Assembly (NCBI RefSeq): GCF_018332475.1
Contig: NZ_BOQB01000065.1
Location: forward strand, 1 to 39,860
DNA length: 39,860 bases
Direction of reading: 5' to 3'
From: Bacillus sanguinis
GTDB lineage: Bacteria; Bacillota; Bacilli; Bacillales; Bacillaceae_G
This document shows positions 1 through 7,927 of the stretch, piece by piece. The notes under the pieces are model-generated. The model searched no databases. It was not told where the DNA came from and saw only the letters and a program-made list of their open reading frames with translations. Within the stretch, counting starts at the first letter, position 1; the number at the start of each line of letters is the position of its first letter. The position numbers and the translations under genes are program-made.

Positions 1-2
1 CG

Positions 3-881
3 CGTGAACAGTATGCACAATTTTTATACAATGCAATACAAGAAACTGAGCAAACTCAAGAAACGAAAGGGCAACTATTAGCTAGCATACTTGGTGAAAC
101 AAATTGGCAAGGGACAAAAGTCTATGACAAAGATCATAATGATTTAACGAAAGAAAATCAGAATTTCATCGGGCTTGCAAAGTATGATGCTAAAACGGCA
201 AGGTATGAATTTTTTAATGCAAGTACAGGAGAGAGTCGTAATGATAGCGGTACCTTTTTTATAACGAATGATGGAAAGAAAAGAGTACTAATTTCTGAGA
301 CGCAAAATTATCAAGCAGTTGTTGGATTAACGCAATTAGATAAGGAGAAATTTACATATAAAAGAATGGGGAAAGATGCAAAAGGGAACGATGTAGAAGT
401 ATTTGTTGAACATGTTCCTTATCAAGAAAAAGAGCTATCTTTCACTCGACCTGATAAAAACTTAGAAAGTTCGACCGGGAAAATAGTTACAGACGTTGAT
501 GGAGATGAAATTTTGTCTAGCACACTATGGAACGGAACGGTGGTATTAGACGAACAGGGCAATAATGTAACAAAATACAATTCAAACTTAATCAGTCTAG
601 CAAAATATGATAAAAATACAAATAAATATGAGTTTTTCAATGTGAATACAGGAGAAAGTCGTGGAGACTATGGTTTCTTTGATGTTGTACATGGTAATAA
701 AATAAGAGCCCACGTTTCGTTAGGAAATAATAAATACGGTGCAGTTCTTGAACTTACAGAATTAAATAAAGAGAAATTTACGTATACAAGAATGGGGAAA
801 GATGCGAATGGAAAAGATATAAAAATCTTTGTTGAACATGAACCGTATACAGGTGACCTAAAACCAAATTTCACAAAGTGA
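3..881 (+). CDS. DUF4822 domain protein, 3' part only
   Basis: The reading frame is open from the left edge of the window, so the start and any signal peptide or lipobox lie outside. The visible 292 residues hold two tandem copies of about 120-130 residues. Each contains a GLAKYD/SLAKYD segment, a YEFFN-x-x-TGESR motif, an EKFTY-x-RMGKDA segment and a closing FVEH-x-PY. This pattern is what I know as DUF4822, found in secreted or lipid-anchored proteins of Bacillus and Listeria; no biochemical function is established. An internal ATG at 366 opens a shorter ORF but lies inside repeat 1 and has no ribosome binding site, so it is not the start. A strong terminator follows. The family call is from memory of the motif; the duplication is seen directly. 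Confidence 0.85.
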   Translation, partial: REQYAQFLYNAIQETEQTQETKGQLLASILGETNWQGTKVYDKDHNDLTKENQNFIGLAKYDAKTARYEFFNASTGESRNDSGTFFITNDGKKRVLISETQNYQAVVGLTQLDKEKFTYKRMGKDAKGNDVEVFVEHVPYQEKELSFTRPDKNLESSTGKIVTDVDGDEILSSTLWNGTVVLDEQGNNVTKYNSNLISLAKYDKNTNKYEFFNVNTGESRGDYGFFDVVHGNKIRAHVSLGNNKYGAVLELTELNKEKFTYTRMGKDANGKDIKIFVEHEPYTGDLKPNFTK

Positions 882-966
882 GCCTTTACTGTAGCAAAGG
901 CATTATGTTAGAAAAGGTTAGTAAGGAAAAATCAGAGTGATTATATAATTAAAATAGTTGTTTATA

Positions 967-1003
967 GACAAATAGATGCCTTGGGGCATCTATTTGTCGT
1001 TTT
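967..1003 (+). terminator. Rho-independent terminator after the DUF4822 gene
   Basis: A perfect 14-bp stem (GACAAATAGATGCC at 967-980, partner at 985-998) closes on a TTGG loop and is followed by GTTTT. It ends the transcript of the DUF4822 gene and faces the convergent csbD-like gene. Confidence 0.85.
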
Positions 1004-1081
1004 AAAATGATTTTATGGGGCAAATTCTCTTTTTTCAGATCTAGTTACTTACTACTTGCACAACCATACATTTTCGTTCTT

Positions 1082-1294
1082 TTATTTATTCTCTTTATGT
1101 TCTTTATATTCATGAACTTTTTCTTTCACATTACCGACAGTATCTTTAGCGGTGCCCTTCACTTTATCCCATTTTCCTTCAGCTTGTAATTTTTTGTTGT
1201 CAGTTACTTTCCCGACAACTTCTTTTACTTCACCTTTTACTTTATCAATAGCACCTTCTACTTTTTCTTTTAAACCATGATCATGTTTAGTCAT
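1082..1294 (-). CDS. CsbD-family stress protein
   Basis: A 70-residue hydrophilic, Lys/Glu-rich protein with no membrane segment. It shows the CsbD pattern of repeated K-x-x-GAIDKVKGEVKE-like and GKWDKVKGTAKDTVGNVKEK-like helices. CsbD of B. subtilis belongs to the sigma-B general stress regulon, but its molecular function is unknown. The ATG has an excellent site, AAGGAGGAG, about 7 nt upstream. I looked for a sigma-B promoter (GTTTAA-N12-15-GGGTAT) upstream and found none convincing, so stress control here is only inferred from the family. The gene stands alone, downstream of the GNAT gene on the same strand. Confidence 0.85.
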   Translation of the reverse strand: MTKHDHGLKEKVEGAIDKVKGEVKEVVGKVTDNKKLQAEGKWDKVKGTAKDTVGNVKEKVHEYKEHKENK

Positions 1295-1465
1295 ACATTT
1301 CTCCTCCTTGTAGTTTGATTAGAATTCCCTTTTCATATTGCAAGTTGAATGATGTATCTATTAATAGCGTAACAAATCTAGTTTGAATATTCAAATGATT
1401 AATAGGGTAGAAAATAAATTGCAATAAAATGTATAAAAGTGTAATGAAAAGAGAAAGAATGTTAA

Positions 1466-2278
1466 TTATATGTTTTTTGCAGTCCATATTGATTTCGTAT
1501 AAGCGATTTTCATATGGGCACGTTCCATATTGTTTTGACTGCCGCTACCGAACCTTGCTTGTCCAACTATTAAATGACAATTGGATTCAATAGCTGTCTC
1601 AATTCGTTTTTGAATTAATGCAGTATGACAGCCTTTACGCTGAAATTCTGGCAAAGTAGCAGAAGCAGCTAATGAAGCAATCCCATTATTTATGTATAGG
1701 ACACCAATGCCTGCAGGAGTATTTTGAACTTCGGCTATGAAAAAATGCCATCCTGGTTTATCGTAAAGAATTTCGTTATTTTGGCGCACTCCATCTTTTG
1801 TAAAGGATGGCATATTAAATCCACGTACATATATGTCTGCAAAAATGTGAAATTCATTTTCTTTCAGTTGGCGTACTGAAATGTTGGCAGGAAGCAGGGA
1901 TGGATCTTCTCTCGGTATACTATATAAAGCGGTATGGAAGCTGGATTGGTAAAATCCTTTTTGAGATAAGTATTGAAATAATTCAGCTGTCCCTTGAGCG
2001 GGTGTAATTTCAAAACGGCAAGGGATTTGTAATGCTTGATAATAAGAGATAATTTCATCTAATTCATTTGTATTTGTAAATGTAATACCTTTTACCGTAT
2101 TAAAAGCCGGACCAGCAATTACTTTTGATGAAAAAGCAGTGGCACTACCAAACTTTTTCATTTGTACTTGCATTGGATTTCCACTTATTGCTTGTAGTAG
2201 CGCTAATCTAGAAGAAAGCATATGTATTTCTGCGTTTTCAATTTCATTTGCTGTATTAAGTGTCACAATAGTACTCAT
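1466..2278 (-). CDS. GNAT family N-acetyltransferase
   Basis: A 270-residue soluble protein. The C-terminal half is a recognisable GNAT fold: a beta-strand region around HFFIAEV (179-185), an A-type acetyl-CoA loop QRKGCHTALI (213-222) and the final strands. The N-terminal 125 residues are less conserved and may be a second, degenerate GNAT-like half, as in several Bacillus acetyltransferases of this length. Substrate is unknown. The start ATG follows GGGGGAA. The stop lies about 170 nt from the csbD-like start on the same strand, with no clear terminator between them, so some read-through is possible. Confidence 0.8.
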   Translation of the reverse strand: MSTIVTLNTANEIENAEIHMLSSRLALLQAISGNPMQVQMKKFGSATAFSSKVIAGPAFNTVKGITFTNTNELDEIISYYQALQIPCRFEITPAQGTAELFQYLSQKGFYQSSFHTALYSIPREDPSLLPANISVRQLKENEFHIFADIYVRGFNMPSFTKDGVRQNNEILYDKPGWHFFIAEVQNTPAGIGVLYINNGIASLAASATLPEFQRKGCHTALIQKRIETAIESNCHLIVGQARFGSGSQNNMERAHMKIAYTKSIWTAKNI

Positions 2279-2430
2279 AAAATTCCCCCGTCATTAAATA
2301 TATTTCATAGTACATATACGCTTTATGTTCTAAGATTCCTGTTGAAATGTAAGAGAATTAGAAGTTTTTTGGAAGGGAAATGGAAGTGAACTGTCGAAGG
2401 GAGTAGAAACAGATTAAAGGTGGTGCTCTC

Positions 2431-2634
2431 ATGAAACAGAAAGACGTGCAGACATGCTCTTATTGTGGCTCACATCACATCGGTGAAGGTGAGTTTATTG
2501 GCTATGCACAAATACGGAAAAAGGAGACGATGTTCACATCTTCACCAGTGGATGCTTATATTTGTACAGATTGTGGGAATATCCTTTCATTAAAGGTACG
2601 AAATTATGAAAAGTTTAAGCAGAAGCCGTTATGA
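2431..2634 (+). CDS. Small zinc-ribbon protein
   Basis: A 67-residue protein with two Cys pairs, CSYC near the N-terminus and CTDC near residue 47. This spacing fits a rubredoxin-like zinc ribbon. The start ATG is preceded by AAAGGTGGTG. There is no signal peptide or membrane segment. Function is unknown; zinc ribbons of this size often bind nucleic acid or protein partners. It is divergent from the GNAT gene and is followed by a decayed ORF and a terminator. Confidence 0.75.
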   Translation: MKQKDVQTCSYCGSHHIGEGEFIGYAQIRKKETMFTSSPVDAYICTDCGNILSLKVRNYEKFKQKPL

Positions 2635-2637
2635 TTA

Positions 2638-2850
2638 TTGAGAAGTGGTTTTATTAGGGAAGTTAATAAGAGTAATATTTTACATATATATGAATATGCC
2701 TTATATAAAGAGATGACAACATATACTGTGTGGGATGCTTATTAATCGTTGCACAACGTACAAAAATGTATAGAAGAAATTGTGAATGAGTATGAGAAAG
2801 AAAAATTAGCCCTTCTTGGAATATTTCATATCGAAAACTCCTTTAAATGA
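2638..2850 (+). pseudogene. Possible decayed ORF between the zinc-ribbon and XRE genes
   Basis: One frame stays open for about 70 codons from a TTG at 2638 to the TGA at 2848, except for a single in-frame TAA at 2743. The second half encodes a plausible helix rich in Glu/Lys (IEEIVNEYEKEKLALLG). There is no ribosome binding site and no family I recognise. It may be the remnant of a small gene or chance coding-like sequence. Confidence 0.25.
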
Positions 2851-2872
2851 ATGAGGGAGTTTTTGTTTTTTT
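2834..2872 (+). terminator. Rho-independent terminator
   Basis: Stem AAAACTCC (2834-2841) pairs with GGAGTTTT (2856-2863) and is followed by a long T-rich tail (TTTTTGTTTTTTTA). It closes the zinc-ribbon transcript. Confidence 0.75.
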
Positions 2873-2893
2873 ATAACAATAATTACCTTTAAT

Positions 2894-2902
2894 TGTTATA
2901 AT
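2894..2902 (+). promoter_or_regulatory. Extended -10 promoter upstream of the XRE/ABC operon
   Basis: TGTTATAAT reads as an extended -10 (TG-n-TATAAT). It lies about 190 nt before the XRE start, leaving a long leader with a possible 28-codon ORF (GTG 2919 to TGA 3003-3005). A second, weaker promoter may start with TTGACA at 3002. Confidence 0.45.
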
Positions 2903-3085
2903 TGGTTATTGAGGTGGAGTGTTTTATAAACGCCCTAATCATAGAAGAAAACTAGCTAAATCTTATGGAAAACCGCTATATAACACAATCGCAACCGTAA
3001 GTTGACAAAGTGCAACCGCAGGAAGATAGAGATAAGGGCAATGTTTACATACAATTTAGGTAAGAAAACAAAGGGGGACACACAT

Positions 3086-3874
3086 ATGGGATTTGGTGAA
3101 AAGCTTTTTAAATTAAGAAAGGAAAAGGGTCTTTCTCAAGAAGCATTAGCTGAGAAATTAAACACAACAAGGCAAGCGGTTAGTAAATGGGAAAACGGTC
3201 AAGGTTTTCCTGAAACTGAAAAGTTAATAATGATTGGAAATGTATTTGAAGTATCACTTGATTATTTATTAAAAGAAACAGCTGAGCAAAGTAATGAAAA
3301 TGTGGATGGTTATTATGTAAGTCAGGAAATGGCAGAAGGGTATGTAGCGTATGGACAAAAAATTTCTAAATATATAGCGCTAGGATTTAGTTTACTCATT
3401 TTATCTACAATACCGTATTTATTATTTAAAGAAAATGCAACAATGTCGACATTCCTTGTCATTATTGTTGCTGTTCTTGGAATTGGAGCGATGATGGTAC
3501 CTGTAACGATAGAAGAGAGTCGATACAATGTATTGAAAAAGGAAGAACTATTATTTGATCAAAACTTTCTAAAAGAATTCACAAAGAGATATGCGATTAT
3601 TAAGAAAAAGTATGCCGCAGTAATGATCGTTGGATTTTGTTTTATAGCCGCAGGCGCAATCCCGTTTTTGTTTGAGAAAAAGCATATCACTTCAGGAGAA
3701 TTAGTGCAGTATTACCCATACTGTGTTGTACTTATTGCTATCGGAGTTTATCTTTTTGTTCGGGTGTTAGGAGTATTGGAGGTGTATCGAATTTTAGTAG
3801 AAAATAAAGAATATAGTAATCGTCTTATTTTTAAACTGAAAAAGAAAGTGAGAGAAAAAGTGGATCATTTTTAA
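3086..3874 (+). CDS. XRE-family transcriptional regulator with a C-terminal membrane domain
   Basis: 262 residues from the ATG at 3086, chosen because AAGGGGG lies 7 nt upstream and the HTH begins immediately; the frame extends upstream to 3002 without a better site. Residues 3-60 form a classic Cro/C1 helix-turn-helix (KLRKEKGLSQEALAEKL, then TTRQAVSKWENG). The rest has four hydrophobic segments, roughly residues 95-112, 118-140, 175-195 and 210-230, so the regulator is probably membrane-anchored. The ABC ATPase follows after 46 bp. The family is commonly linked to ABC exporters, where the membrane part may sense a peptide or envelope state; that role is inferred here. Confidence 0.85.
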   Translation: MGFGEKLFKLRKEKGLSQEALAEKLNTTRQAVSKWENGQGFPETEKLIMIGNVFEVSLDYLLKETAEQSNENVDGYYVSQEMAEGYVAYGQKISKYIALGFSLLILSTIPYLLFKENATMSTFLVIIVAVLGIGAMMVPVTIEESRYNVLKKEELLFDQNFLKEFTKRYAIIKKKYAAVMIVGFCFIAAGAIPFLFEKKHITSGELVQYYPYCVVLIAIGVYLFVRVLGVLEVYRILVENKEYSNRLIFKLKKKVREKVDHF

Positions 3875-3920
3875 TAGGAGAAAACATACTTTTATGAAAA
3901 GTTAAGATAGGAGTGTAGTG

Positions 3921-4772
3921 ATGTCAAATCTTCTAGAAATTGAAAATTTAAGTAAATCATTTGGAAACAAAGTTGTTTTAAGAGATGTTTCCTTCAATGT
4001 GCCGTCTGGATCAATTGTTGGATTCATTGGTGACAATGGAGCAGGGAAATCAACAACCTTTAAAACAGTACTAGAATTAATTTCTAAAGATAGTGGTACA
4101 GTAAAAATATTTGGTGAAGAAAATATAAATAAAGATGCCAAGATTAAGGAAAAGATAGGAGTCGTATTTGATGCTATGAATCTACCGGCTCATCTTACGA
4201 TAAAGCAACTAAACAAAGTTTTTGAAAAGATGTTTGAATCTTGGGATCAAGATAATTTTTATCGATTAGTTCATACTTTTTCTTTACCTACTAATGAGAA
4301 AGTAGGTAAATTCTCGCGTGGAATGTCAATGAAACTAACTATAGCTGTTGCGTTATCGCATAATGCAAAATTATTAATTCTAGATGAAGCGACGGGTGGT
4401 CTCGATCCTTCATCTAGGGAAGAGGTGTTAGAGGAATTAAAAAGTTTTGTGAGTAAAAGTAATGGTGGTATACTACTTTCTTCTCATATTATGAGTGATG
4501 TAGAAAAAATAGCTAGCCATCTTATCATTATAAAAGATGGAGAAATTTTATTGAACGAAGAAAAGGATAAAGTTTTGAAAAGTTACGCCATTGTAGACGT
4601 TGATGAAGAACAATTAGCTTTAATTAACAAAGATATAGTTGTGGCTAGAAGGAGACTTGGTTCATATTTCAATGTACTCGTATCAGATATATATAAATTA
4701 CCAAGTGGTATTGCTCATAGAACCATTTCGATAGAAGAAATAAGTGTTTTATTAACGAGGAGTGAAAAATAA
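3921..4772 (+). CDS. ABC transporter ATP-binding protein
   Basis: 283 residues. Walker A is GDNGAGKST (38-46), the signature is FSRGMSMK and Walker B is LLILDEAT followed by GGLDPSS; the H-loop is SSHIMSD. It resembles the BcrA/YtrB group that energises ABC-2 type exporters or antimicrobial-peptide resistance pumps. A GTG directly before the ATG gives an alternative start one codon earlier; ATG fits better with the ATAGGAG site. The stop codon abuts the permease ATG with no gap, so the two are translationally coupled. Substrate cannot be told from the sequence. Confidence 0.9.
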   Translation: MSNLLEIENLSKSFGNKVVLRDVSFNVPSGSIVGFIGDNGAGKSTTFKTVLELISKDSGTVKIFGEENINKDAKIKEKIGVVFDAMNLPAHLTIKQLNKVFEKMFESWDQDNFYRLVHTFSLPTNEKVGKFSRGMSMKLTIAVALSHNAKLLILDEATGGLDPSSREEVLEELKSFVSKSNGGILLSSHIMSDVEKIASHLIIIKDGEILLNEEKDKVLKSYAIVDVDEEQLALINKDIVVARRRLGSYFNVLVSDIYKLPSGIAHRTISIEEISVLLTRSEK

Positions 4773-5423
4773 ATGAAAGGTTTATTATTGACAAACTATT
4801 ATCTAGTGTATCGAACTTTCTTTATGTTTATGGGAATAGCGATATTAGGATCGGGATTTGTTTTTTATTTTGGTAATGCTTCAATGTACCGTTTAATCGC
4901 TACGTTCATTATATTATTTGCTGCAATTCCTGCACTTGAAGTTATTAAATATGAGAGTAAGTCAGGTTATGAAAAATATGTACTTACTTTACCGGTTACT
5001 AGAAGTAATATTGTGCAAAGTCACTACTTTTTCTATTTTTTAGTTGTAATTATTGGTACTTTATTGTCGTATGGCATATTTTATATATATAGTTTCGTTT
5101 CAGATACACCAATTGATAATGATATATTTAAGAGTGTTTCTTTAGGGACGTTCATCATCCTTAATGCCGGAGCAATAGCTTATCCGCTTCTCTATGTTTT
5201 TGGAGCAGAAAAATCTGATGCTATTACAATTGGAGGCGCATGCGGGGGACTTGTTATTTATTTTGGATTACAAAGTGTAATTGGCTATCTAATAGAACAA
5301 TTTCCAATATCAAATTTAAATTCATCTTTATACGTTTCCATTCTATATACGATATTTGGCGTTATCATATATATCTTTTCTTATTTCATTTCGGTATTTA
5401 TATATCGTAAGAAGGAATTTTAG
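4773..5423 (+). CDS. ABC-2 type transporter permease
   Basis: A 216-residue integral membrane protein with about six hydrophobic segments and few charges, matching the compact ABC-2 permeases that pair with YtrB/BcrA-type ATPases. It contains the family-typical loop after helix 2 (YESKSGYEKYVLTLPVTR), which probably contacts the ATPase. It starts on the base after the ATPase stop codon. With the upstream XRE regulator it forms a three-gene regulator-ATPase-permease cassette. A perfect palindrome follows. Confidence 0.85.
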   Translation: MKGLLLTNYYLVYRTFFMFMGIAILGSGFVFYFGNASMYRLIATFIILFAAIPALEVIKYESKSGYEKYVLTLPVTRSNIVQSHYFFYFLVVIIGTLLSYGIFYIYSFVSDTPIDNDIFKSVSLGTFIILNAGAIAYPLLYVFGAEKSDAITIGGACGGLVIYFGLQSVIGYLIEQFPISNLNSSLYVSILYTIFGVIIYIFSYFISVFIYRKKEF

Positions 5424-5436
5424 TAAGTTTCTCTTA

Positions 5437-5478
5437 GTATTTTCTGAATTATTTCCAAAGAAATAATTCAGAAAATAC
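5437..5478. repeat. Perfect 18-bp inverted repeat
   Basis: GTATTTTCTGAATTATTT (5437-5454) and its exact complement (5461-5478) flank a CCAAAG loop. It lies between the permease stop and the acyl-CoA ligase promoter. No T-run follows on either strand, so it is a terminator only by position; it could also be a processing stem or an operator. Confidence 0.7.
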
Positions 5479-5508
5479 AGAAAAATGTCGTAATTATTTG
5501 CGGAAGTC

Positions 5509-5541
5509 TGTTATAATAAACGAAAAATGAAAACGCTTTAA
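5509..5541 (+). promoter_or_regulatory. Extended -10 promoter with an overlapping cre-like site
   Basis: TGTTATAAT (5509-5517) is a perfect extended -10. Ten bases downstream lies TGAAAACGCTTTAA (5528-5541), which fits the CcpA cre consensus (TGAAARCGYTTWCA) apart from the C near the 3' end. Placed just after the expected transcription start, it would repress by roadblock when preferred sugars are present. Confidence 0.65.
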
Positions 5542-5558
5542 AGGGGGATGTAACCAAT

Positions 5559-7172
5559 ATGATGATGAATGTACCGCTAACAATTAGTTCTATGATGGAA
5601 AGAGCAGAAAAACTGTTTTCGAAGAAAGAAATTGTTTCACGGACACATGATACAGTTACGACGTTAACGTATAAGCAGTTAGGTGAAAGAACGAGAAGAC
5701 TTTCCAGTGCGTTAAAAAAATTAGGAATTAAAGAAGGCGAGCGTATAGGAACGTTAGCGTGGAATCATCATCGACATGTGGAAGCATATTTTGCTATTCC
5801 TGGTATTGCTTCCGTTTTACACACAATTAATATTCGTTTATCTCCTCAACATATTTCATACATTATTCAACATGCAGAAGATCGAATTCTACTTATTGAT
5901 GAAGATCTCGTACCACTCGTTGAAAATATTCAATCACAATTATCAACTGTACAAGCCTACATTATTATGACTGATAAAGATGAACTTCCAAATACTACGC
6001 TAGAACCTGTATATCATTATGAAAAGCTATTAGAAGAAGGCGATCCAACTTTCCAATTTGTAAAAGGTATTGATGAAAATACACCTGCTGGTATGTGTTA
6101 TACGTCAGCGACTACAGGAAACCCAAAAGGTGTTGTGTATACGCATCGTAGTACTGTACTGCATTGTATGGCACTCGGTTTAGCGGATACAGCTGCTTTA
6201 TCGGAAAGTGATGCGGCGATGGCGATTGTACCGATGTTCCATGTGAATGCTTGGGGACTTCCTTTCGCTGCTACTTGGTTTGGATCAAAACAAGTTCTTC
6301 CAGGACCGATGTTTACGCCGAAAATTTTATTAGAAATGATTCAATCAGAAAAAGTGACGTTAGCGGCCGGTGTACCGACAATTTGGCTTGGTGTATTACA
6401 AGAGTTAGAAAATAATAGTTACGATTTATCTAGTATGACGAGAATACTATGCGGTGGTGCAGCTGCACCGAAGAGTGTTATTAAAGCATTTGAACAGAAA
6501 CATAATGTTCCGTTCATCCATGCATATGGTATGACCGAAACAAGCCCACTCGTAACACTTGCACGTTTAAAAAGTTATGAAACAGAATTATCGTATGAAG
6601 ATCAATTGGAAATTCGATCAAAACAAGGGTATCTTGTTCCTGGTGTAGAGATGAAAGTAGTCGGTACAAATGGTGAAGTGAAGTGGGATGGTACGGAGAT
6701 GGGAGAACTATGTTTACGAGCACCATGGATCGCTGAAAGCTATTATAACGATGATCGTACTGTCGAAGGTTTTCGTGATGGTTGGTTATATACAGGAGAT
6801 GTTGTTACGGTTGATGAGGAAGGCTGCGTGAAAATTGTTGACCGTACGAAAGATGTGATTAAAAGCGGAGGTGAGTGGATTTCTTCAGTTGACCTTGAAA
6901 ATGCATTAATGGCACATGATGCTATATTTGAAGCAGCTGTCGTTGCGGTTCCTCATCCGCAGTGGCAAGAGCGACCAGTTGCGTGCGTCGTTCAAAAGAA
7001 AAATAGTACAGTAACAAAAGAAGAAATATATGAGTTTTTAAAACCACAGTTTGCGAAGTGGTGGCTACCAGACGATATTGTATTTATGGAAGAAATACCG
7101 AAAACATCTGTTGGGAAGTTTTTAAAACAGGCGCTTCGGAAAGAACTTGAGCATTTGCATAAAGAGAAATAA
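5559..7172 (+). CDS. Acyl-CoA ligase (AMP-binding, FadD-like)
   Basis: 537 residues, usual length for a medium/long-chain fatty acid-CoA ligase. It activates a carboxylic acid through an acyl-AMP intermediate. Seen in order: P-loop [11 protein letters not shown] (around 180), the YGMTETSP motif, the YTGDV motif, the [13 protein letters not shown] hinge, and the catalytic Lys in TSVGKF near the C-terminus. The start ATG is the first of three and follows AAGGGGGATG. It is preceded by its own promoter with a cre-like site, so catabolite repression is likely. That fits a fatty-acid-degrading role. It is not part of the biotin locus, which has its own promoter after it. Confidence 0.9.
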   Translation: MMMNVPLTISSMMERAEKLFSKKEIVSRTHDTVTTLTYKQLGERTRRLSSALKKLGIKEGERIGTLAWNHHRHVEAYFAIPGIASVLHTINIRLSPQHISYIIQHAEDRILLIDEDLVPLVENIQSQLSTVQAYIIMTDKDELPNTTLEPVYHYEKLLEEGDPTFQFVKGIDENTPAGMCYTSATTGNPKGVVYTHRSTVLHCMALGLADTAALSESDAAMAIVPMFHVNAWGLPFAATWFGSKQVLPGPMFTPKILLEMIQSEKVTLAAGVPTIWLGVLQELENNSYDLSSMTRILCGGAAAPKSVIKAFEQKHNVPFIHAYGMTETSPLVTLARLKSYETELSYEDQLEIRSKQGYLVPGVEMKVVGTNGEVKWDGTEMGELCLRAPWIAESYYNDDRTVEGFRDGWLYTGDVVTVDEEGCVKIVDRTKDVIKSGGEWISSVDLENALMAHDAIFEAAVVAVPHPQWQERPVACVVQKKNSTVTKEEIYEFLKPQFAKWWLPDDIVFMEEIPKTSVGKFLKQALRKELEHLHKEK

Positions 7173-7183
7173 TTGAATTTATA

Positions 7184-7216
7184 TTTGTAAACTAATAAAT
7201 AAAACAAGTTGACAAA
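7184..7216. promoter_or_regulatory. BirA operator 1, overlapping the bioY -35
   Basis: Inverted repeat TTTGTAAACT (7184-7193) and AGTTGACAAA (7207-7216) with one mismatch and a 13-nt gap. It matches the BirA operator layout (TTGTWAAC-N15-GTTWACAA). The right arm contains TTGACA (7209-7214), a good -35, with TAATAT at 7232-7237 after 17 bp. Holo-BirA bound here would block RNA polymerase when biotin is sufficient. Confidence 0.8.
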
Positions 7217-7249
7217 AGCTGAATAGAAAGATAATATAACTCCTATAAT

Positions 7250-7281
7250 ATGTTACCCGAAAAGTATTTTAAGTTTACAAA
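7250..7281. promoter_or_regulatory. Second BirA-like operator in the bioY leader
   Basis: ATGTTACCC (7250-7258) and AGTTTACAA (7272-7280) are separated by exactly 13 nt, as in operator 1. The right arm is perfect; the left arm departs by C for A in the conserved TGTWAAC and by its last base. It sits just before the ribosome binding site, and a TATAAT lies next to it at 7244-7249. Confidence 0.5.
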
Positions 7282-7295
7282 TAGGAGAAGCAAAT

Positions 7296-7871
7296 ATGAA
7301 TACAAAAAACTTAGTTTTCGTCGCTTTATTTAGTTCTATTATGGGAGTGTTAGGGTTAATACCTCCAATTGCTCTTTCTATTACACCAGTTCCTATTACA
7401 TTACAATCACTTGGTGTTATGCTAGCTGGTGGGTTATTAGGATCCCGCCTTGGGGCAATAAGTCAGCTTATTTTCTTACTTATTGTAGGAGTTGGAGCAC
7501 CATTACTTGCTGGTGGGCGCGGTGGCCTTAGTGTATTTGTTGGGCCAAGTGCAGGATATTTACTTGGTTATATTGTTGGAGCGTTTGTGATCGGTTATTT
7601 AATTGAGCGTTTACGTGAAGTTTCTATAATAAAGGTATTATGTATTAATATAATTGGTGGTATTTTCGTAGTTTATGTATTTGGTATTATTGTACAAGCT
7701 TTCGTAATGGATATTTCTATATGGCAGACGATGAAAGTAAGTGTCGTATTTTTACCAGGTGATTGCATAAAGGCAATTATAGCAGCGATTCTCGTAACGA
7801 AATTACATCGTTCATTGAAACATATTATTACGCCTGCTCTAAAGAGTGGGAAATATACAAATGCAGGATAA
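7296..7871 (+). CDS. bioY: BioY biotin transporter (ECF S component)
   Basis: 191 residues, six hydrophobic segments, with the BioY hallmarks: an N-terminal PVPITLQSLGVMLAG segment and a central loop GAPLLAGGRGGLSVFVGPSAGYL. BioY proteins bind and import biotin at the membrane, alone or with the shared EcfAA'T energising module, which is not encoded here. The ATG follows AGGAGAAGC. The order bioY-yhfT-yhfS equals the BirA-controlled yhfUTS operon of B. subtilis, and two BirA-like operators precede this gene. Confidence 0.93.
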   Translation: MNTKNLVFVALFSSIMGVLGLIPPIALSITPVPITLQSLGVMLAGGLLGSRLGAISQLIFLLIVGVGAPLLAGGRGGLSVFVGPSAGYLLGYIVGAFVIGYLIERLREVSIIKVLCINIIGGIFVVYVFGIIVQAFVMDISIWQTMKVSVVFLPGDCIKAIIAAILVTKLHRSLKHIITPALKSGKYTNAG

Positions 7872-7900
7872 GAAACACGTTCATTGCGTGTTTCTTTTTA
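7870..7900 (+). terminator. Terminator or attenuator between bioY and yhfT
   Basis: Stem AAGAAACACG (7870-7879) pairs with CGTGTTTCTT (7887-7896) and runs into TTTATTATTTT. It begins inside the bioY stop region. No promoter is evident between it and yhfT, so it probably terminates only part of the transcripts. Confidence 0.7.
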
Positions 7901-7927
7901 TTATTTTGTAAAGGAAGGACGTCTCAA

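Noticed and set aside
1295-1480. Possible sigma-B promoter for the csbD-like gene
   Set aside because: No GTTTAA-N12-15-GGGTAT match; the nearest GGGAAT has no -35 partner.
1287-1487. 66-codon minus-strand ORF between the csbD-like and GNAT genes
   Set aside because: It overlaps both neighbours, has no ribosome binding site and low-complexity hydrophobic content.
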